DNA of 44,835 bases from a virus. This document shows, in pieces, positions 11,722 through 22,030 of this stretch. The notes below the pieces were generated by a model, which saw nothing but the letters and a program-made list of their open reading frames with translations, did not search any database and was not told where the DNA came from. The stretch covers positions 1 to 44,835 of the IMG/VR virus record IMGVR_UViG_3300025949_000040. The stretch is one strand, 5' to 3'. Within the stretch, counting starts at the first letter, position 1. Each line of letters begins with the position of its first letter. A program made the translations under genes and the position numbers.

Positions 11722-13539
11722 ATGGCCAGTCTCGAAAACATCTTCAACCGAGTCGAGGCTCTGCGCCGTGCTGCCGCCGACCGTGACCAGCGTCACCGTG
11801 ACGTGCACGACGTGCGGTCTGGCGACATCGACACAGTCATTCCTGGGTCCATGCCTGAAGCATGGCCCAAGCCGATCGTGGCCAACCTGATCGACACGTC
11901 TGCCCGAGATCTCTCCGAGGTGATGGGTACCATGCCGAGCGTCAACTGCTCGACTGGTATCCTCACCACCGACAAGGCGAAGAGGTTCTCGTCCAAGAAG
12001 ACGAAGGTTGCCAACTACTACATTCAGTCCTCTCGGCTCAACGCTGGCAAGCAGGTCGAGCTGGCTGACTACTACACGACGTACGGTCTCGCGATCTACG
12101 TCGTCGAGCCCGACTTCGAGGAGAAGCGTCCGCACATCCGGGTGGAGAATCCGATGGGCGTCTATCCCGATACCGACATGTTCGGTCGGCTCAAGAGCTA
12201 CAGCAAGGTCTGGCGGGAAGAGGCCATTCACCTGGTCTCCAAGTTCCCTGCTATCGCTCGCATGCTTCAGACCAACTCGGTCGGTCAGACCGACCTCGGC
12301 TGGGCTGAGCGTGAGATCGAGGTAGTGAAGTACGTGGACGCAGAGCGCATCGTGCTCTACATGCCCGCACACGGGAACATGGTCCTCGACGACATGCCGA
12401 ACCCGATGGGCAAGATCTTCGTCTCCATCGGTCAGCGACCTGGCTACGACAACGAGGTGCGAGGGGCATTCGACGACGCGATCTGGGTTCAGCTCGCTAA
12501 GGCTCGAATGGCACTCCTCGGGCTGGAAGCCACAGAGAAGACTGTGCGCGCTCCGCTTGCCGTCCCTCGTGACGTGCAGAAGATGACCTTCGGGGATGAC
12601 GCAGTCATCCGCACCGACAACCCGGACAAGATCCGGCGAGTCGGCATCGACGTACCGCAGGCGGCCTTCCAAGAGGGCCAGGTGCTCGAACAGGAGCTGC
12701 GCGTAGGAACGCGCACTCCCGAGGCTCGTAGCGGGAACGTGGACGCTTCGATCATCACCGGCAAGGGAGTCCAGGCCCTGATGGGCGGATTCAACACGGT
12801 GGTCACCACTGGCCAGACGGTCATCGGTGAGGCGCTTCGCTGCGCCGTGGAACTCGCCTTCGAGATGGATCAGCTCCTCTGGCCGAGCGAGAAGAAGACG
12901 ATCAGGGGTACCTCACAGGGTACACCGTTCGAGGAGACCTACACTCCTGCGAAGGACATCAACGGAGACTTTACTGTCGACGTTACCTACGGCTTCGCTG
13001 CTGGACAGGATCCGGCGCGTGCGATCGTGGGACTCCTTCAGCTCCGGGGTGACCAGCTCATCTCCCGCGACTTCTTCCAGCGCCAGCTCCCGATGGGGAT
13101 CGACGTGGTCGAGATGCAGACCCAGATCGACAACGAGCAGTTCACCGACGCCCTCAAGCAGGGCATGATGGGCTACATGCAGGCCATCCCTCAGATGGCC
13201 CTACAGGGACAGGATCCCTTGGACGCACTCCAGAAGGTCGCCCAGCTCATCGCCCTTCGAGAGAAGGGAGAGCCGGTACATGACGCCGTTCTCAAGGTCT
13301 TCACCCCGAAGCCCGCACCTGCGGGCGCTGCGCCACCCAATCCGTTGGCTGCGGCTATGGGTGGAGGTGGCCAGGGACCTGCGGCACCTGGACCGGGCGG
13401 AGCACCCGGAGCACCTCCTGGAGCTGGTGGCCCCCAAGGACCGCAGGGGATCGACATGATGACCCTGCTTAGTGGACTGACGGGAGGCGGGGAAGCCAAC
13501 ATGACAGCCCGAACCCAACGCCAGTCTCCACTGCAATAA
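11722..13539 (+). CDS. portal protein, 605 aa
   Basis: The position directly after terminase, the size and the internal pattern fit a portal. There is a long alpha/beta body with a conserved-looking Pro-rich N-terminus (MPEAWPKPIVANLIDTSARDL), a central stem-like helix pair, and a low-complexity Gly/Pro/Ala C-terminus (residues about 535-580) that could be flexible or cleaved. Twelve copies should form the vertex ring through which DNA is packaged and ejected. The start follows AAGGAGGTGAC. Confidence 0.85.
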   Translation: MASLENIFNRVEALRRAAADRDQRHRDVHDVRSGDIDTVIPGSMPEAWPKPIVANLIDTSARDLSEVMGTMPSVNCSTGILTTDKAKRFSSKKTKVANYYIQSSRLNAGKQVELADYYTTYGLAIYVVEPDFEEKRPHIRVENPMGVYPDTDMFGRLKSYSKVWREEAIHLVSKFPAIARMLQTNSVGQTDLGWAEREIEVVKYVDAERIVLYMPAHGNMVLDDMPNPMGKIFVSIGQRPGYDNEVRGAFDDAIWVQLAKARMALLGLEATEKTVRAPLAVPRDVQKMTFGDDAVIRTDNPDKIRRVGIDVPQAAFQEGQVLEQELRVGTRTPEARSGNVDASIITGKGVQALMGGFNTVVTTGQTVIGEALRCAVELAFEMDQLLWPSEKKTIRGTSQGTPFEETYTPAKDINGDFTVDVTYGFAAGQDPARAIVGLLQLRGDQLISRDFFQRQLPMGIDVVEMQTQIDNEQFTDALKQGMMGYMQAIPQMALQGQDPLDALQKVAQLIALREKGEPVHDAVLKVFTPKPAPAGAAPPNPLAAAMGGGGQGPAAPGPGGAPGAPPGAGGPQGPQGIDMMTLLSGLTGGGEANMTARTQRQSPLQ

Positions 13540-13547
13540 GGAGAACC

Positions 13548-13754
13548 GTGGACCCTAACATCGTGTGGGGTACGCTCTTCGCCGCAGGCGGAGCGTATGA
13601 GATCTACACCATCTTCAACAAGAAGAACGGTGACACTCTATCCGAACGGACACGGTCGCTGTTCCACACAAAGACAAAGATCGGCAAGACGGTCTTCACT
13701 GTGGGATGGTTGGCTTTCTCCGCCTGGTTCCTCGTTCACATCATCGGAGGTTGA
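13548..13754 (+). CDS. small two-helix membrane protein, holin candidate, 68 aa
   Basis: GTG start with AAGGAGAACC upstream. Hydrophobic segments at residues about 5-22 (VWGTLFAAGGAYEIYTIF) and 48-66 (VFTVGWLAFSAWFLVHII) flank a basic, polar loop (KKNGDTLSERTRSLFHTKTKIGK). The two-helix topology, small size and position three genes after the endolysin fit a class II holin. The second candidate is at 34224-34451, so the roles could be swapped. Confidence 0.65.
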   Translation: MDPNIVWGTLFAAGGAYEIYTIFNKKNGDTLSERTRSLFHTKTKIGKTVFTVGWLAFSAWFLVHIIGG

Positions 13755-13755
13755 T

Positions 13756-14022
13756 ATGACCTACACTCAGGTCAACTCGGCTGCATCGCATGAGGGTGAG
13801 CTGAAGGGCGAACTCTTCGCCGGTAACCACGGCCCGGAGGGCGTCTTCGCTTCCGGCAAGGGCCCGGCTCTGACTCCCCCGGAGCTTTCCTACAGCGAGC
13901 AGGACACGAACTACAACGACGGTCGCGTCGACAGCAATGGTGGCTCCCCGGTCCCCACTGCCTGGACGCACAGCATCGTCACCACGGGCCAGACTGGTCC
14001 GGGCGGCACGCTCGCCAAGTGA
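13756..14022 (+). CDS. hypothetical virion-associated protein, 88 aa
   Basis: ATG after GGAGGTTGAT. The sequence is polar, Gly/Ser/Pro-rich and probably disordered. It lies between the holin-like gene and a scaffold-like acidic protein, in a tight run of structural genes. It may be a minor head protein. No motif is recognised. Confidence 0.65.
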   Translation: MTYTQVNSAASHEGELKGELFAGNHGPEGVFASGKGPALTPPELSYSEQDTNYNDGRVDSNGGSPVPTAWTHSIVTTGQTGPGGTLAK

Positions 14023-14036
14023 GTTGAGGAGGCTCC

Positions 14037-14456
14037 ATGAGCACACCCGTTAGCGGTCCTGGACAGTTCTCCAAGAGGACCGACAAGGCTGTTAGCCAAG
14101 CGAACCGGAGCCTCCCCAACGCCGACTATGGCGAGCAGGCTCAGTATCAGGACCAGCTCTCTGGAGCGCCGATGGCGCAGGACCAGGGTGGTGGTCAAGA
14201 CTTCGCTTCCATGTTCGGTAACCCGTCAGCGAACGTCGTCGGTCTCGGTGAGGACACCACGATGCCTGACGTCCCGGTTACTGACGGAGCGGATTCCGGC
14301 CCTGGAGCCGGATCCGAAGTACTGTCTGGCGGTCAGCCGAATCCTGGCCTGGACAAGCTCAAGGCGTATCTCCCCGCCCTTGAGTACATGGCCGACAACG
14401 GCAACAGTGATGCTGCTCGCAACCTAGTGAGGCAGATCCAAGCGCAGACGATGTGA
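14037..14456 (+). CDS. hypothetical virion-associated protein, 139 aa
   Basis: ATG after GAGGAGGCTCC. The first 90 residues are polar, Gln/Gly/Asp-rich and likely disordered. The C-terminal 40 residues form a short helical domain (LDKLKAYLPALEYMADNGNSDAARNLVRQIQAQ). Such a disordered-plus-helix arrangement suits a small head or ejection cofactor. It immediately precedes the giant virion protein. Confidence 0.65.
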   Translation: MSTPVSGPGQFSKRTDKAVSQANRSLPNADYGEQAQYQDQLSGAPMAQDQGGGQDFASMFGNPSANVVGLGEDTTMPDVPVTDGADSGPGAGSEVLSGGQPNPGLDKLKAYLPALEYMADNGNSDAARNLVRQIQAQTM

Positions 14457-14464
14457 GGTGAGCG

Positions 14465-17400
14465 ATGAGTAAGTGGTGGGACACCGACATGGCCGACGCG
14501 AGTCAGGCCCTGTACTCAGACCCCAACTTCGCGATCTCTGTCGGCACCACGCCTCAGAGCCTCCAGCAGCAGCAGTCGCAGTTCAAGTTCGACGAGGACC
14601 AGGCCCAGCAGGGTGGCGGTCTTCTCGGCGGCATCATGGGTGCTCTCGGCACCGCTGACTCATGGCTCTCGAACATTCCGGGCTGGGGCATCGCCAAGCA
14701 GGCGGTGTCCTACCCGATCGACAAGGCTGCAACTGGTCTGCGGTGGGTCTACTCCAACGCGATCTCTCAGCCGATCTCAACGCTGCTCCTCCACTCCGCC
14801 CACAACATGAACCAGGGCCCGTCCGGCGAATGGTCCGGACTGTTCTCCTGGGGCTGGGGCGACGACTGGAAGCAGGCCGAGCACATCTCGCCCGGCCAGG
14901 CGTTCACGAACATTCAGAACACCGCAGCCGCCACCTATGGCGGCGACCCCATCTTCAATTCTCTCTGGGGTGACGCTGGCGCTCACATGACCCAGCACGA
15001 GAAGGACATGGTCAAGCAGAACACTGACCGGTTCATCTACGACACCGACTTCTGGAAGAAGAAGTCCGACTGGCACTACAACGTCGGCTCCGGTTCGCTG
15101 GACTTCATGTTCAACGTGATCGACCCGGCGACTGGTGCCATCGTGGGCGGTACGGCCAAGACGGTCAAGGCTGCCCGTGGTGTCAAGATGGTCGCTCAGA
15201 ACGCTGAGCATGCCGCTGTCGTTCCTGGTGCCGCAGGCATAGCCCGCACACGCGGGCCCCTGGTGGACCTCTTCGTGAAGCAGCAGACTCCCGAGCAGGT
15301 GGCCGCTTCTCCGTCGATGCAGAAGGCGTTCGACTGGATGAAGCAGGATGGTCGTACCGTCGAGGAGATCGCGAACCACCCCATGTGGGGCAAGGGTCGG
15401 CGAGCCAACCCGGCTCGCTACGACATCGCGAAGCTGGCTCACGACACGCCGCGTGACAATATGGAGCAGCTCTGGAGGTTCTCCCTCGGAGACTCCAGCG
15501 CTGCTGCCGATCTCGCCAAGTCCGCTCCGGAAGTCCTGAAGAAGGTCGGGCAGACGATGGACAACCGAGTGCTCCTCCAGGGCACCCGGATGAACCTTCC
15601 GATGCTCCAGCACTTCAAGGCGAACTACGACGGTGACGCTGCTGCCGGTGAGTGGGCGGGCAAGATGCCCGGCTCTGGCGCACTGGCCGATCAGGAGTCC
15701 AAGTTCCCTCAGCTCCTTGAGCCTCCCTTCCCGCGACCCACGACTCCGGGGCCGCGTCAGGCGGGCTGGGATCAGACGTGGGGCAGGCTTGGACAGCAGT
15801 CGGTCATCAACCGTGCTGCGGCCAACGACATCGCCAAGGCGACTCCGCTGAAGATGACGAACCCTGCCGAGCAGACAACTCTGGCTGACGGCCTCAAGGC
15901 CGAGCAGTGGAAGGCTGCCCAGCTCGACACTCTGGCTGACGACTACAACGAGCTTCTCAACAACGAGAAGTACCTCGGTGGCGTCCTGGGCCAGATGGAT
16001 AGCTGGACGCCTGCTGCGTCCCCCTTGTTCGGCGCGATCAACACCATGTACCGCATGGGTGGACTCGCGATGCGGAACACGGAGAAGTCGGCAGAGAAGC
16101 GAGCCATCATGTCGGCGGGCAAGAGGCCCAAGCCGATCGGTGGCAACTTCGTCATGACTGCGGTCAAGCGTGGCATGGGTGCTCCTATGACCATCATCCA
16201 CAACTTCGGAGACCGAACCCCCCAGGGGTTCGTCGACCACAACGCGGATGACGCACGAGACCGCGTGTTCGACATGCTCAAGCAGGTGCCGGGCATGCAG
16301 CCCTCGCAGCGGCTGGACCTCATCGAGATCTACAACTCTGCGAGCAACAAGGTCGAGCGGTCCCAGGCTCTGGACAAGATCCATGACTCTGTCATGAACC
16401 ACATCCTCCAGACCAACGGACTGCACCCGGACATCGCTGATGTACTGAAGGGTGCGATCAAGGATGGCATCGCCTCCAAGATCCAGGAACTGACGGGCAA
16501 GGCTCCGAGCAACATCTCGCAGCGCTTCGGCCCGGAAGCCACTAGCCCTGACGACATCGCCAAGCTGACTGGACAGTCGGTGGACGACTTGGTAGACAAC
16601 GCCAAGCCTGTCCGGTCTGACCGCGTTGTGAGCGTTGAGGACGGACACGGACTGGTGATCAGTCCGCTGGCTCAGACTCAGCTCAGTAGCAACGACATCC
16701 TGTTCCCCGTCCAGGAGATCAACCGCCTGGTGAAGCGCTCCTCGGGTTCCTTCCAGGGATTCCGTGGCAGCACTGGGGAAGCCAAGGACTGGGTCGTGAA
16801 GCGGCTCGACGGATTCGACAACCTGTGGAAGGCGGCGACGCTCCTGCGTCCCGGCTTCATCCCTCGCATGGTGTCTGATGAAGTCCTCGCCCGCATGTTC
16901 AAGTTCGGTGGCATGGCCACCCTCCTGGACACCGGTAAGGGCATGGGGCACTTCCTGTCCAACCGTTCCCGGCAGGTCGGCGCGATTGTGGGTAAGGGAT
17001 CTTACGTCCCCACTACCGGCAAGGGCATCGCGTCCAACCGGGCGATCGTGGCGCTCGATGACGAAAGCATCATCGCCAAGGCCGAGGCGCGAGGTCTCAA
17101 GACCTCTCGCATCAAGGTGCCTCCGACTCTCCGCATGGCCTACGGCCGGATCTCGGACGAGAACGATGCACTGGCCGAGACGCAGCGAGAGCTAGCCAAG
17201 GCTCAGCGTGCGACGGACCCCGACCAGGGCTACATCGACGCACTGAAGACCAGGCTCAGCGATCACCAGAACGTCATCGACGAGTATCACGACTATGTGG
17301 GCGAGATCCTCCGGAAGGCTGAGGTCAGCAAGGGTCGCCGTCTTGGCGACGGCGACTTCATCTACAAGATCGGCAAGACCTCGTACCGAGTGCCGCAGGC

Positions 17401-19765
17401 ATTCAGCGACGAGTGGGACAACCCCATCCCTCGGGATCAGATCAGCTCCGAGAATGCCTGGAAGAACCTCTTCACCCGTGGAGAGATGATCGACCGGCAG
17501 CGGTTCTGGTCTCACGCCGAGAAGACGGGTGCGTACAAGCTGATCACTCCGGACGACCCTGGCCACATGCAGTCTTGGCTCGACGCCGTCAACAAGCAGA
17601 TCCGGCAGGACCCGTTCCATCGGATGATAGCTAGCGGAGTGGATGACAAGCAGGCGCTCAACTGGCTGACGCGAGATGGTAACGGCCGGAAGTACATGCA
17701 GAACATGGGCTACTGGAACCAGAACAAGCCGCAGTTCGTACGCAACGTTCGCTTCATGATCGACAAGTATCTCGGTGACGACTTCCTCAAGGGGAAGCTC
17801 GCCAACAACGAGATCATCACCGAAGCTGACCTGCGAGCGGCCTTCCCTCGGGAAGAGTTCCCGATCGTCCATGGCGAAGAGATCAAGCAGCACAGCTCTC
17901 TGAAGATCCACCAGACGGCTAACGCCTGGCTGGACAACCAGACTGAGAAGGCGTGGAAGCAGCTAGCGGACGTCCCTGCGGACGTCCTCTCTCGGCATCC
18001 GCTGTTCCTCCAGATGCACCAGCATGAGATGGAGAACCTGGTCCGTCAGCAGTACCACTACAAGATGCAGAACTTCGGTGATGACACGATCACGCCGAAG
18101 GAGTGGGAGCAGATGAACCAGAAGGCTGCTGCCCGAGCGAAGAAGCAGATGAGTCAGGTCGTGTACGACCCGCACAACACTGTCGGTTCGCAGGGCCTTC
18201 GCTTCGTGTACCCGTTCTTCAAGCCGTGGATCGACGGCATTGACCGGTGGGCCGGTCTTGTCGCCGAGCGGCCTGAGCAGCTCAGCAAGCTGAGCAAGAT
18301 CTACAACACACCAATCGCTGCGAACCTGGTTACCGACAACGAGGGACACCACGTTGGATCCGATGGCTACGCCACTGTGATCACGGTCGACCCGGCTACC
18401 GGCAAGAAGATCACAGAGAAGCGCTTCGTTCCTCTGACTGATCGAGTTCTGCACCTGAAGGCACCGTGGGCGACAGGGCCCGGCAAGGAGCTGGCATCCA
18501 TCAGGATGAACAGCCTCAACACCATCCTCCCTGGCGATCCGTGGTTCGATCCGGGCTCTGGCCCGATCGTCCAGGTGGCAGGTAATCAGCTCGCCAAGTC
18601 GTCGCCCCAAATGGGCGACTTCCTCCAGTGGGCCAAGATCCTGCCGTATGGGCCGCAGGACAGTACGATCGACCTGTTCACTCCGAAGTACATGGCGGAC
18701 GCGTACAACGCGTTCGTCGGCAAGGACGTGAACAACGAGAAGTACCAGCAGGCTGTGCTTGACATCTACAACATGAAGGTCGCTCACTACTACGAGGATC
18801 TTCGTGCAGGCAAGAAGGCTGAGCCGCCCAAGATGTCTGATATCCAGAAGGACGCCAAGAACTTCCTCTGGCTTCAGACGCTGACGGACTGGCTGTCTCC
18901 TGTGAGCGTCAAGAACACGCCGATGTCTGGGACCAAGTACCAGTTCTTCGTGGACCAGTACAAGGCTCTCCAGGCTGCTGATCCGCTCAATGCTCGCGAT
19001 CAGTTCCTCTCCATGTTCGGTGAGGACTACGCAGGCTTCACCACCTCACTCACTAAGAGCATGGGTATCGCCTCCTCGATCCCCGCCGACAAGCAAATGG
19101 AGAAGTACCGGGACCTCATCGCTGAGGATCCGGACATGGCTCCGCTCGTCGTCGGTGACGTCTACAACGGAGGACCGTTCTCCAGCTCGGTCTACCTCAA
19201 GCAGTTGCATGACGAGGTGGGCGGACAGCGTGTGAGGCGAAGGCTGACGGCCGAAGAGGCGATCGCAGACACCCGCGTTCAGGAAGGGTGGCGTCAGTAC
19301 ATGCAGACGACCACTGCTCTCGACGCAGAGCTGATCAGGGCTGGCTTCACCTCGTACACGCAGAACGGTGCACAGGTCTTCCAGCAGGCCAAGCAGAACC
19401 TCGTGAACAACCTCGCAGCGCAGAACCCAGGGTGGGCTAAGGCGTTCGGAGAGACCGACCGGAACGCGGTTCCTAACAGGATCCGCTTCATGGAGAAGAT
19501 GGTCACCGACCCGCGCATCATGAATGACCCGCTGCGCAAGGATGCACAGGTGCTGCGTGAGTACCTAGTGGTTCGCAACTCGTTCAAGCAGATGCTCGCT
19601 CAGCGTGGGCTCCAGCAGCTCAGCTTCAATGAAGCCGGGATGCCTGCTGGGCAGGCTCCCGATATCGGATACGCCTGGAGGCAGTACCAGATGTACTTCA
19701 AGAACAGCTCGGTGCAGTTCGCCAAGGTGTTCAACAGGTACCTGAGCAACGACGACCTTCAGTAA
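14465..19765 (+). CDS. giant virion/ejection protein, 1766 aa
   Basis: This is the largest gene in the window, with GAGGTGAGCG before the ATG. The N-terminus is Gln-rich. A Gly-rich hydrophobic stretch (GGLLGGIMGALGTADSW) resembles a membrane-active segment. A coiled-coil-like region lies at about residues 901-950 (ETQRELAKAQRA and following). No lytic motif is seen. It sits between the portal and two proteins with lytic domains, as ejection proteins do in podoviruses such as T7 and N4. That suggests a DNA-ejection or internal core protein rather than a tape measure, since tape-measure chaperones are absent. Assignment is by context and size. Confidence 0.75.
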   Translation: MSKWWDTDMADASQALYSDPNFAISVGTTPQSLQQQQSQFKFDEDQAQQGGGLLGGIMGALGTADSWLSNIPGWGIAKQAVSYPIDKAATGLRWVYSNAISQPISTLLLHSAHNMNQGPSGEWSGLFSWGWGDDWKQAEHISPGQAFTNIQNTAAATYGGDPIFNSLWGDAGAHMTQHEKDMVKQNTDRFIYDTDFWKKKSDWHYNVGSGSLDFMFNVIDPATGAIVGGTAKTVKAARGVKMVAQNAEHAAVVPGAAGIARTRGPLVDLFVKQQTPEQVAASPSMQKAFDWMKQDGRTVEEIANHPMWGKGRRANPARYDIAKLAHDTPRDNMEQLWRFSLGDSSAAADLAKSAPEVLKKVGQTMDNRVLLQGTRMNLPMLQHFKANYDGDAAAGEWAGKMPGSGALADQESKFPQLLEPPFPRPTTPGPRQAGWDQTWGRLGQQSVINRAAANDIAKATPLKMTNPAEQTTLADGLKAEQWKAAQLDTLADDYNELLNNEKYLGGVLGQMDSWTPAASPLFGAINTMYRMGGLAMRNTEKSAEKRAIMSAGKRPKPIGGNFVMTAVKRGMGAPMTIIHNFGDRTPQGFVDHNADDARDRVFDMLKQVPGMQPSQRLDLIEIYNSASNKVERSQALDKIHDSVMNHILQTNGLHPDIADVLKGAIKDGIASKIQELTGKAPSNISQRFGPEATSPDDIAKLTGQSVDDLVDNAKPVRSDRVVSVEDGHGLVISPLAQTQLSSNDILFPVQEINRLVKRSSGSFQGFRGSTGEAKDWVVKRLDGFDNLWKAATLLRPGFIPRMVSDEVLARMFKFGGMATLLDTGKGMGHFLSNRSRQVGAIVGKGSYVPTTGKGIASNRAIVALDDESIIAKAEARGLKTSRIKVPPTLRMAYGRISDENDALAETQRELAKAQRATDPDQGYIDALKTRLSDHQNVIDEYHDYVGEILRKAEVSKGRRLGDGDFIYKIGKTSYRVPQAFSDEWDNPIPRDQISSENAWKNLFTRGEMIDRQRFWSHAEKTGAYKLITPDDPGHMQSWLDAVNKQIRQDPFHRMIASGVDDKQALNWLTRDGNGRKYMQNMGYWNQNKPQFVRNVRFMIDKYLGDDFLKGKLANNEIITEADLRAAFPREEFPIVHGEEIKQHSSLKIHQTANAWLDNQTEKAWKQLADVPADVLSRHPLFLQMHQHEMENLVRQQYHYKMQNFGDDTITPKEWEQMNQKAAARAKKQMSQVVYDPHNTVGSQGLRFVYPFFKPWIDGIDRWAGLVAERPEQLSKLSKIYNTPIAANLVTDNEGHHVGSDGYATVITVDPATGKKITEKRFVPLTDRVLHLKAPWATGPGKELASIRMNSLNTILPGDPWFDPGSGPIVQVAGNQLAKSSPQMGDFLQWAKILPYGPQDSTIDLFTPKYMADAYNAFVGKDVNNEKYQQAVLDIYNMKVAHYYEDLRAGKKAEPPKMSDIQKDAKNFLWLQTLTDWLSPVSVKNTPMSGTKYQFFVDQYKALQAADPLNARDQFLSMFGEDYAGFTTSLTKSMGIASSIPADKQMEKYRDLIAEDPDMAPLVVGDVYNGGPFSSSVYLKQLHDEVGGQRVRRRLTAEEAIADTRVQEGWRQYMQTTTALDAELIRAGFTSYTQNGAQVFQQAKQNLVNNLAAQNPGWAKAFGETDRNAVPNRIRFMEKMVTDPRIMNDPLRKDAQVLREYLVVRNSFKQMLAQRGLQQLSFNEAGMPAGQAPDIGYAWRQYQMYFKNSSVQFAKVFNRYLSNDDLQ

Positions 19766-19774
19766 GGAGGGATC

Positions 19775-20725
19775 ATGGGAACTGGCGGCGGTGGCGGCGG
19801 TGGGGGAACCTACGGCTCGCCCACAAGTGGTGACCTTCCGGGCACCAGCAACACCAGCAAGGATCCCCTTGCCCTCACTGGAATGACTCAACAGCAGCTC
19901 TCAAGTGGGACGCTCGGGGTCGGTGCTTTCAACAACACCGCCCCGATGCCCACTGACAGCATCTTCATTGGGGCGGCGGCTCTCGGCCGCCCCGTGGGGA
20001 CTCGCGGTCACGACCCGCATCGGGCCAGCGGCTTCACCACCTACCAGGACGCACAGAGCCTTCCCGGCACGTGGTACTCCAATGACCCGAACCGGTACAA
20101 GCAGCTCGTGAGTAAGCTGATCATGTACAAGTACCCTGGCGCTTCGGCGGACATGGGTATCCCTGAAGTCATGTCGGCGTGGGACGATCTCCTCAAGATG
20201 GCGATCACGCTGAACAAGTCACAGGGCAAGAACCTCAAGACCAACTGGACTCCATGGGACATCCTTGAGTCCTACAACCGCAAGCCCGGCTCGCTCGGCA
20301 CCACTCGACAGGGTGACTGGCTGATCGACAACGCGACTGGCGAGAAGGTCAAGTACGTCGGCCCGAAGACGAAGACCACCAAGCAGTCGGTCCTCGACCT
20401 CTCGGACGCCGAGCAGGTGCAGGCCATCGCTTCACAGGCTCTCACTCAGATGATCGGCCGTGCGCCGACAGCCAAGGAGCTGGCCCAGTTCAAGGCCACG
20501 CTCAACGGCTACGAGCGAGAGCACCCTGAGATCACCACCTCGACCGATCACTACGACGACATGGGTAACGTGACAGCTACCGATGTGGTCCGCAGTGGCG
20601 GCGTCGAGGACGCCGCTCGTGCTTCACTGATCGGGAAGAAGGTCCAGGGCACCAAGGAGTACGGCAAGTACCAGAGCGGCACGACCTACTTCAACGCACT
20701 GATGCAGATGGTTGGCGGTGGCTGA
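19775..20725 (+). CDS. virion/ejection-complex protein, 316 aa
   Basis: ATG after AAGGAGGGATC. The protein begins with a run of glycines (MGTGGGGGGGG), followed by a disordered Ser/Thr/Gly segment. A folded middle domain follows (FTTYQDAQSLPGTWYSNDPNRYKQLVSKL and after) that I do not recognise. The C-terminal helical region (AEQVQAIASQALTQMIGRAPTAKELAQFKATL) resembles domains seen in phage internal proteins. Its stop overlaps the NlpC/P60 gene's start, which suggests a stoichiometric partner in the same particle. Confidence 0.7.
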   Translation: MGTGGGGGGGGTYGSPTSGDLPGTSNTSKDPLALTGMTQQQLSSGTLGVGAFNNTAPMPTDSIFIGAAALGRPVGTRGHDPHRASGFTTYQDAQSLPGTWYSNDPNRYKQLVSKLIMYKYPGASADMGIPEVMSAWDDLLKMAITLNKSQGKNLKTNWTPWDILESYNRKPGSLGTTRQGDWLIDNATGEKVKYVGPKTKTTKQSVLDLSDAEQVQAIASQALTQMIGRAPTAKELAQFKATLNGYEREHPEITTSTDHYDDMGNVTATDVVRSGGVEDAARASLIGKKVQGTKEYGKYQSGTTYFNALMQMVGGG

Positions 20726-22020
20726 TGACCATAATGGGAAACGAGATCGTCGACTACCTGAAGCAGTTCGTCGGTAAGACGAACTACGTCTGGGGTGGTA
20801 ACGACCTCAAGACTGGAGTGGACTGCTCGGGTCTCATTCAGCAGGGCTTCGCCAAGTACGGCATCAACCTTCCCCGCACCTCGTACTCGATGTGGTCACA
20901 GGGCAAGGGCGTCAGCATGAACGGTCTGCGTGTTGGGGATCTCGTGTTCTTCGACACCGACCACTCAAAGCCCGGCCCCGACCACGTGGGGATCTATGCG
21001 GGTGGCGGTAAGATGATCGAAGCTCCTCGCCCCGGCAAGAAGGTTCAGATCACCGACATCACACAGGGCTACTACGCCGATCGCTTCATGGGTGGTCGGC
21101 GAATCGATGGCGTCTGGGCTGAGAACCAGAACCCTGGCGACTACTCGGACCCCCAGAAGACAATGAGCCCCGAGGAGCTGGCAAGCTCCTACGGGTTCAC
21201 GTACGCCTTCCTTGAGGGCAACAAGGACCTGAAGAAGATCTTCTCTCAGGCAGTCAAGGAGACCTGGTCGACCGACAAGTTCCAGGCTGCCATCCGAGAC
21301 AGCCACTGGTGGAAGACCAACTCGGAGAGCATGCGTCAGGCGGAGATCACTCGCAAGACTGACCCTGCAACCTGGGACGCCATGGTGGATGCTGAGACCG
21401 TCAAGGTCCAGCAGCTCGCGGCAGAGATCGGTGCAGCGATCCCGAGCAAGAAGATGAAGCACATCGTCGAGACAGCACTCAAGACGAACATGGACGAGGA
21501 CCTTCTGAGGAATGTCCTCGGTCAGTACGTGAACTTCACTAAGGACGGCACTCTGCATGGAGAGGCCGGAATGCATGAGTTCACCATGAAGGAGTATGCA
21601 GCCAACATGGGGATTCAGCTCGACGATCAGACGATCAAGAACCAGGCTCAGCGGGTGGTCAGGAAGGTGGCCACGACTCAGGACTACGAGTCGCTGGTGC
21701 GAGACCACGCCAAGTCGATGTACCCGGCGTACACCAAGCAGATCGACGCAGGGCAGACGGTGAAGGACATCGCCTCACCGTACATTCAGATGATGGGCCA
21801 GACGCTTGAGATACCGGACACGGACATCACGGTCTTCGATCCGACTATCAAGGGCGCTCTCAACGGCCTGTCTCCTGATGGCAAGCCTACCGGGCTCAGT
21901 CTCACCGACTTCCAGCAGCGCCTCCGCAGCGATCCCCGCTGGACCAAGACCGACGCTGCACAGAACAACGCATTCAACGTTGGCCTCTCCGTTCTCAAGA
22001 ACATGGGCCTGGCGAGCTAA
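20725..22020 (+). CDS. virion-associated NlpC/P60 peptidoglycan hydrolase, 431 aa
   Basis: The N-terminal ~115 residues are an NlpC/P60 cysteine peptidase. DCSGL holds the catalytic Cys34, and DHVGIY holds His87, in the usual order. These enzymes cut peptide cross-links of peptidoglycan. A ~280-aa C-terminal domain follows that is clearly similar to that of the next protein (shared features include FQAAIRD-HWWKT and KQIDAGQTV near the same positions). It should locally open the cell wall during DNA entry. The start overlaps the previous stop (TGATG); MGNEIVDY at 20734 is an alternative. Confidence 0.85.
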   Translation: MTIMGNEIVDYLKQFVGKTNYVWGGNDLKTGVDCSGLIQQGFAKYGINLPRTSYSMWSQGKGVSMNGLRVGDLVFFDTDHSKPGPDHVGIYAGGGKMIEAPRPGKKVQITDITQGYYADRFMGGRRIDGVWAENQNPGDYSDPQKTMSPEELASSYGFTYAFLEGNKDLKKIFSQAVKETWSTDKFQAAIRDSHWWKTNSESMRQAEITRKTDPATWDAMVDAETVKVQQLAAEIGAAIPSKKMKHIVETALKTNMDEDLLRNVLGQYVNFTKDGTLHGEAGMHEFTMKEYAANMGIQLDDQTIKNQAQRVVRKVATTQDYESLVRDHAKSMYPAYTKQIDAGQTVKDIASPYIQMMGQTLEIPDTDITVFDPTIKGALNGLSPDGKPTGLSLTDFQQRLRSDPRWTKTDAAQNNAFNVGLSVLKNMGLAS

Positions 22021-22030
22021 GGAGAAGCCC

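Noticed and set aside
14777-16951. 724-codon open frame on the minus strand opposite the giant virion gene
   Set aside because: It has no ribosome binding site, an unnatural His/Arg/Leu-rich composition, and mirrors the codon bias of the plus-strand gene.
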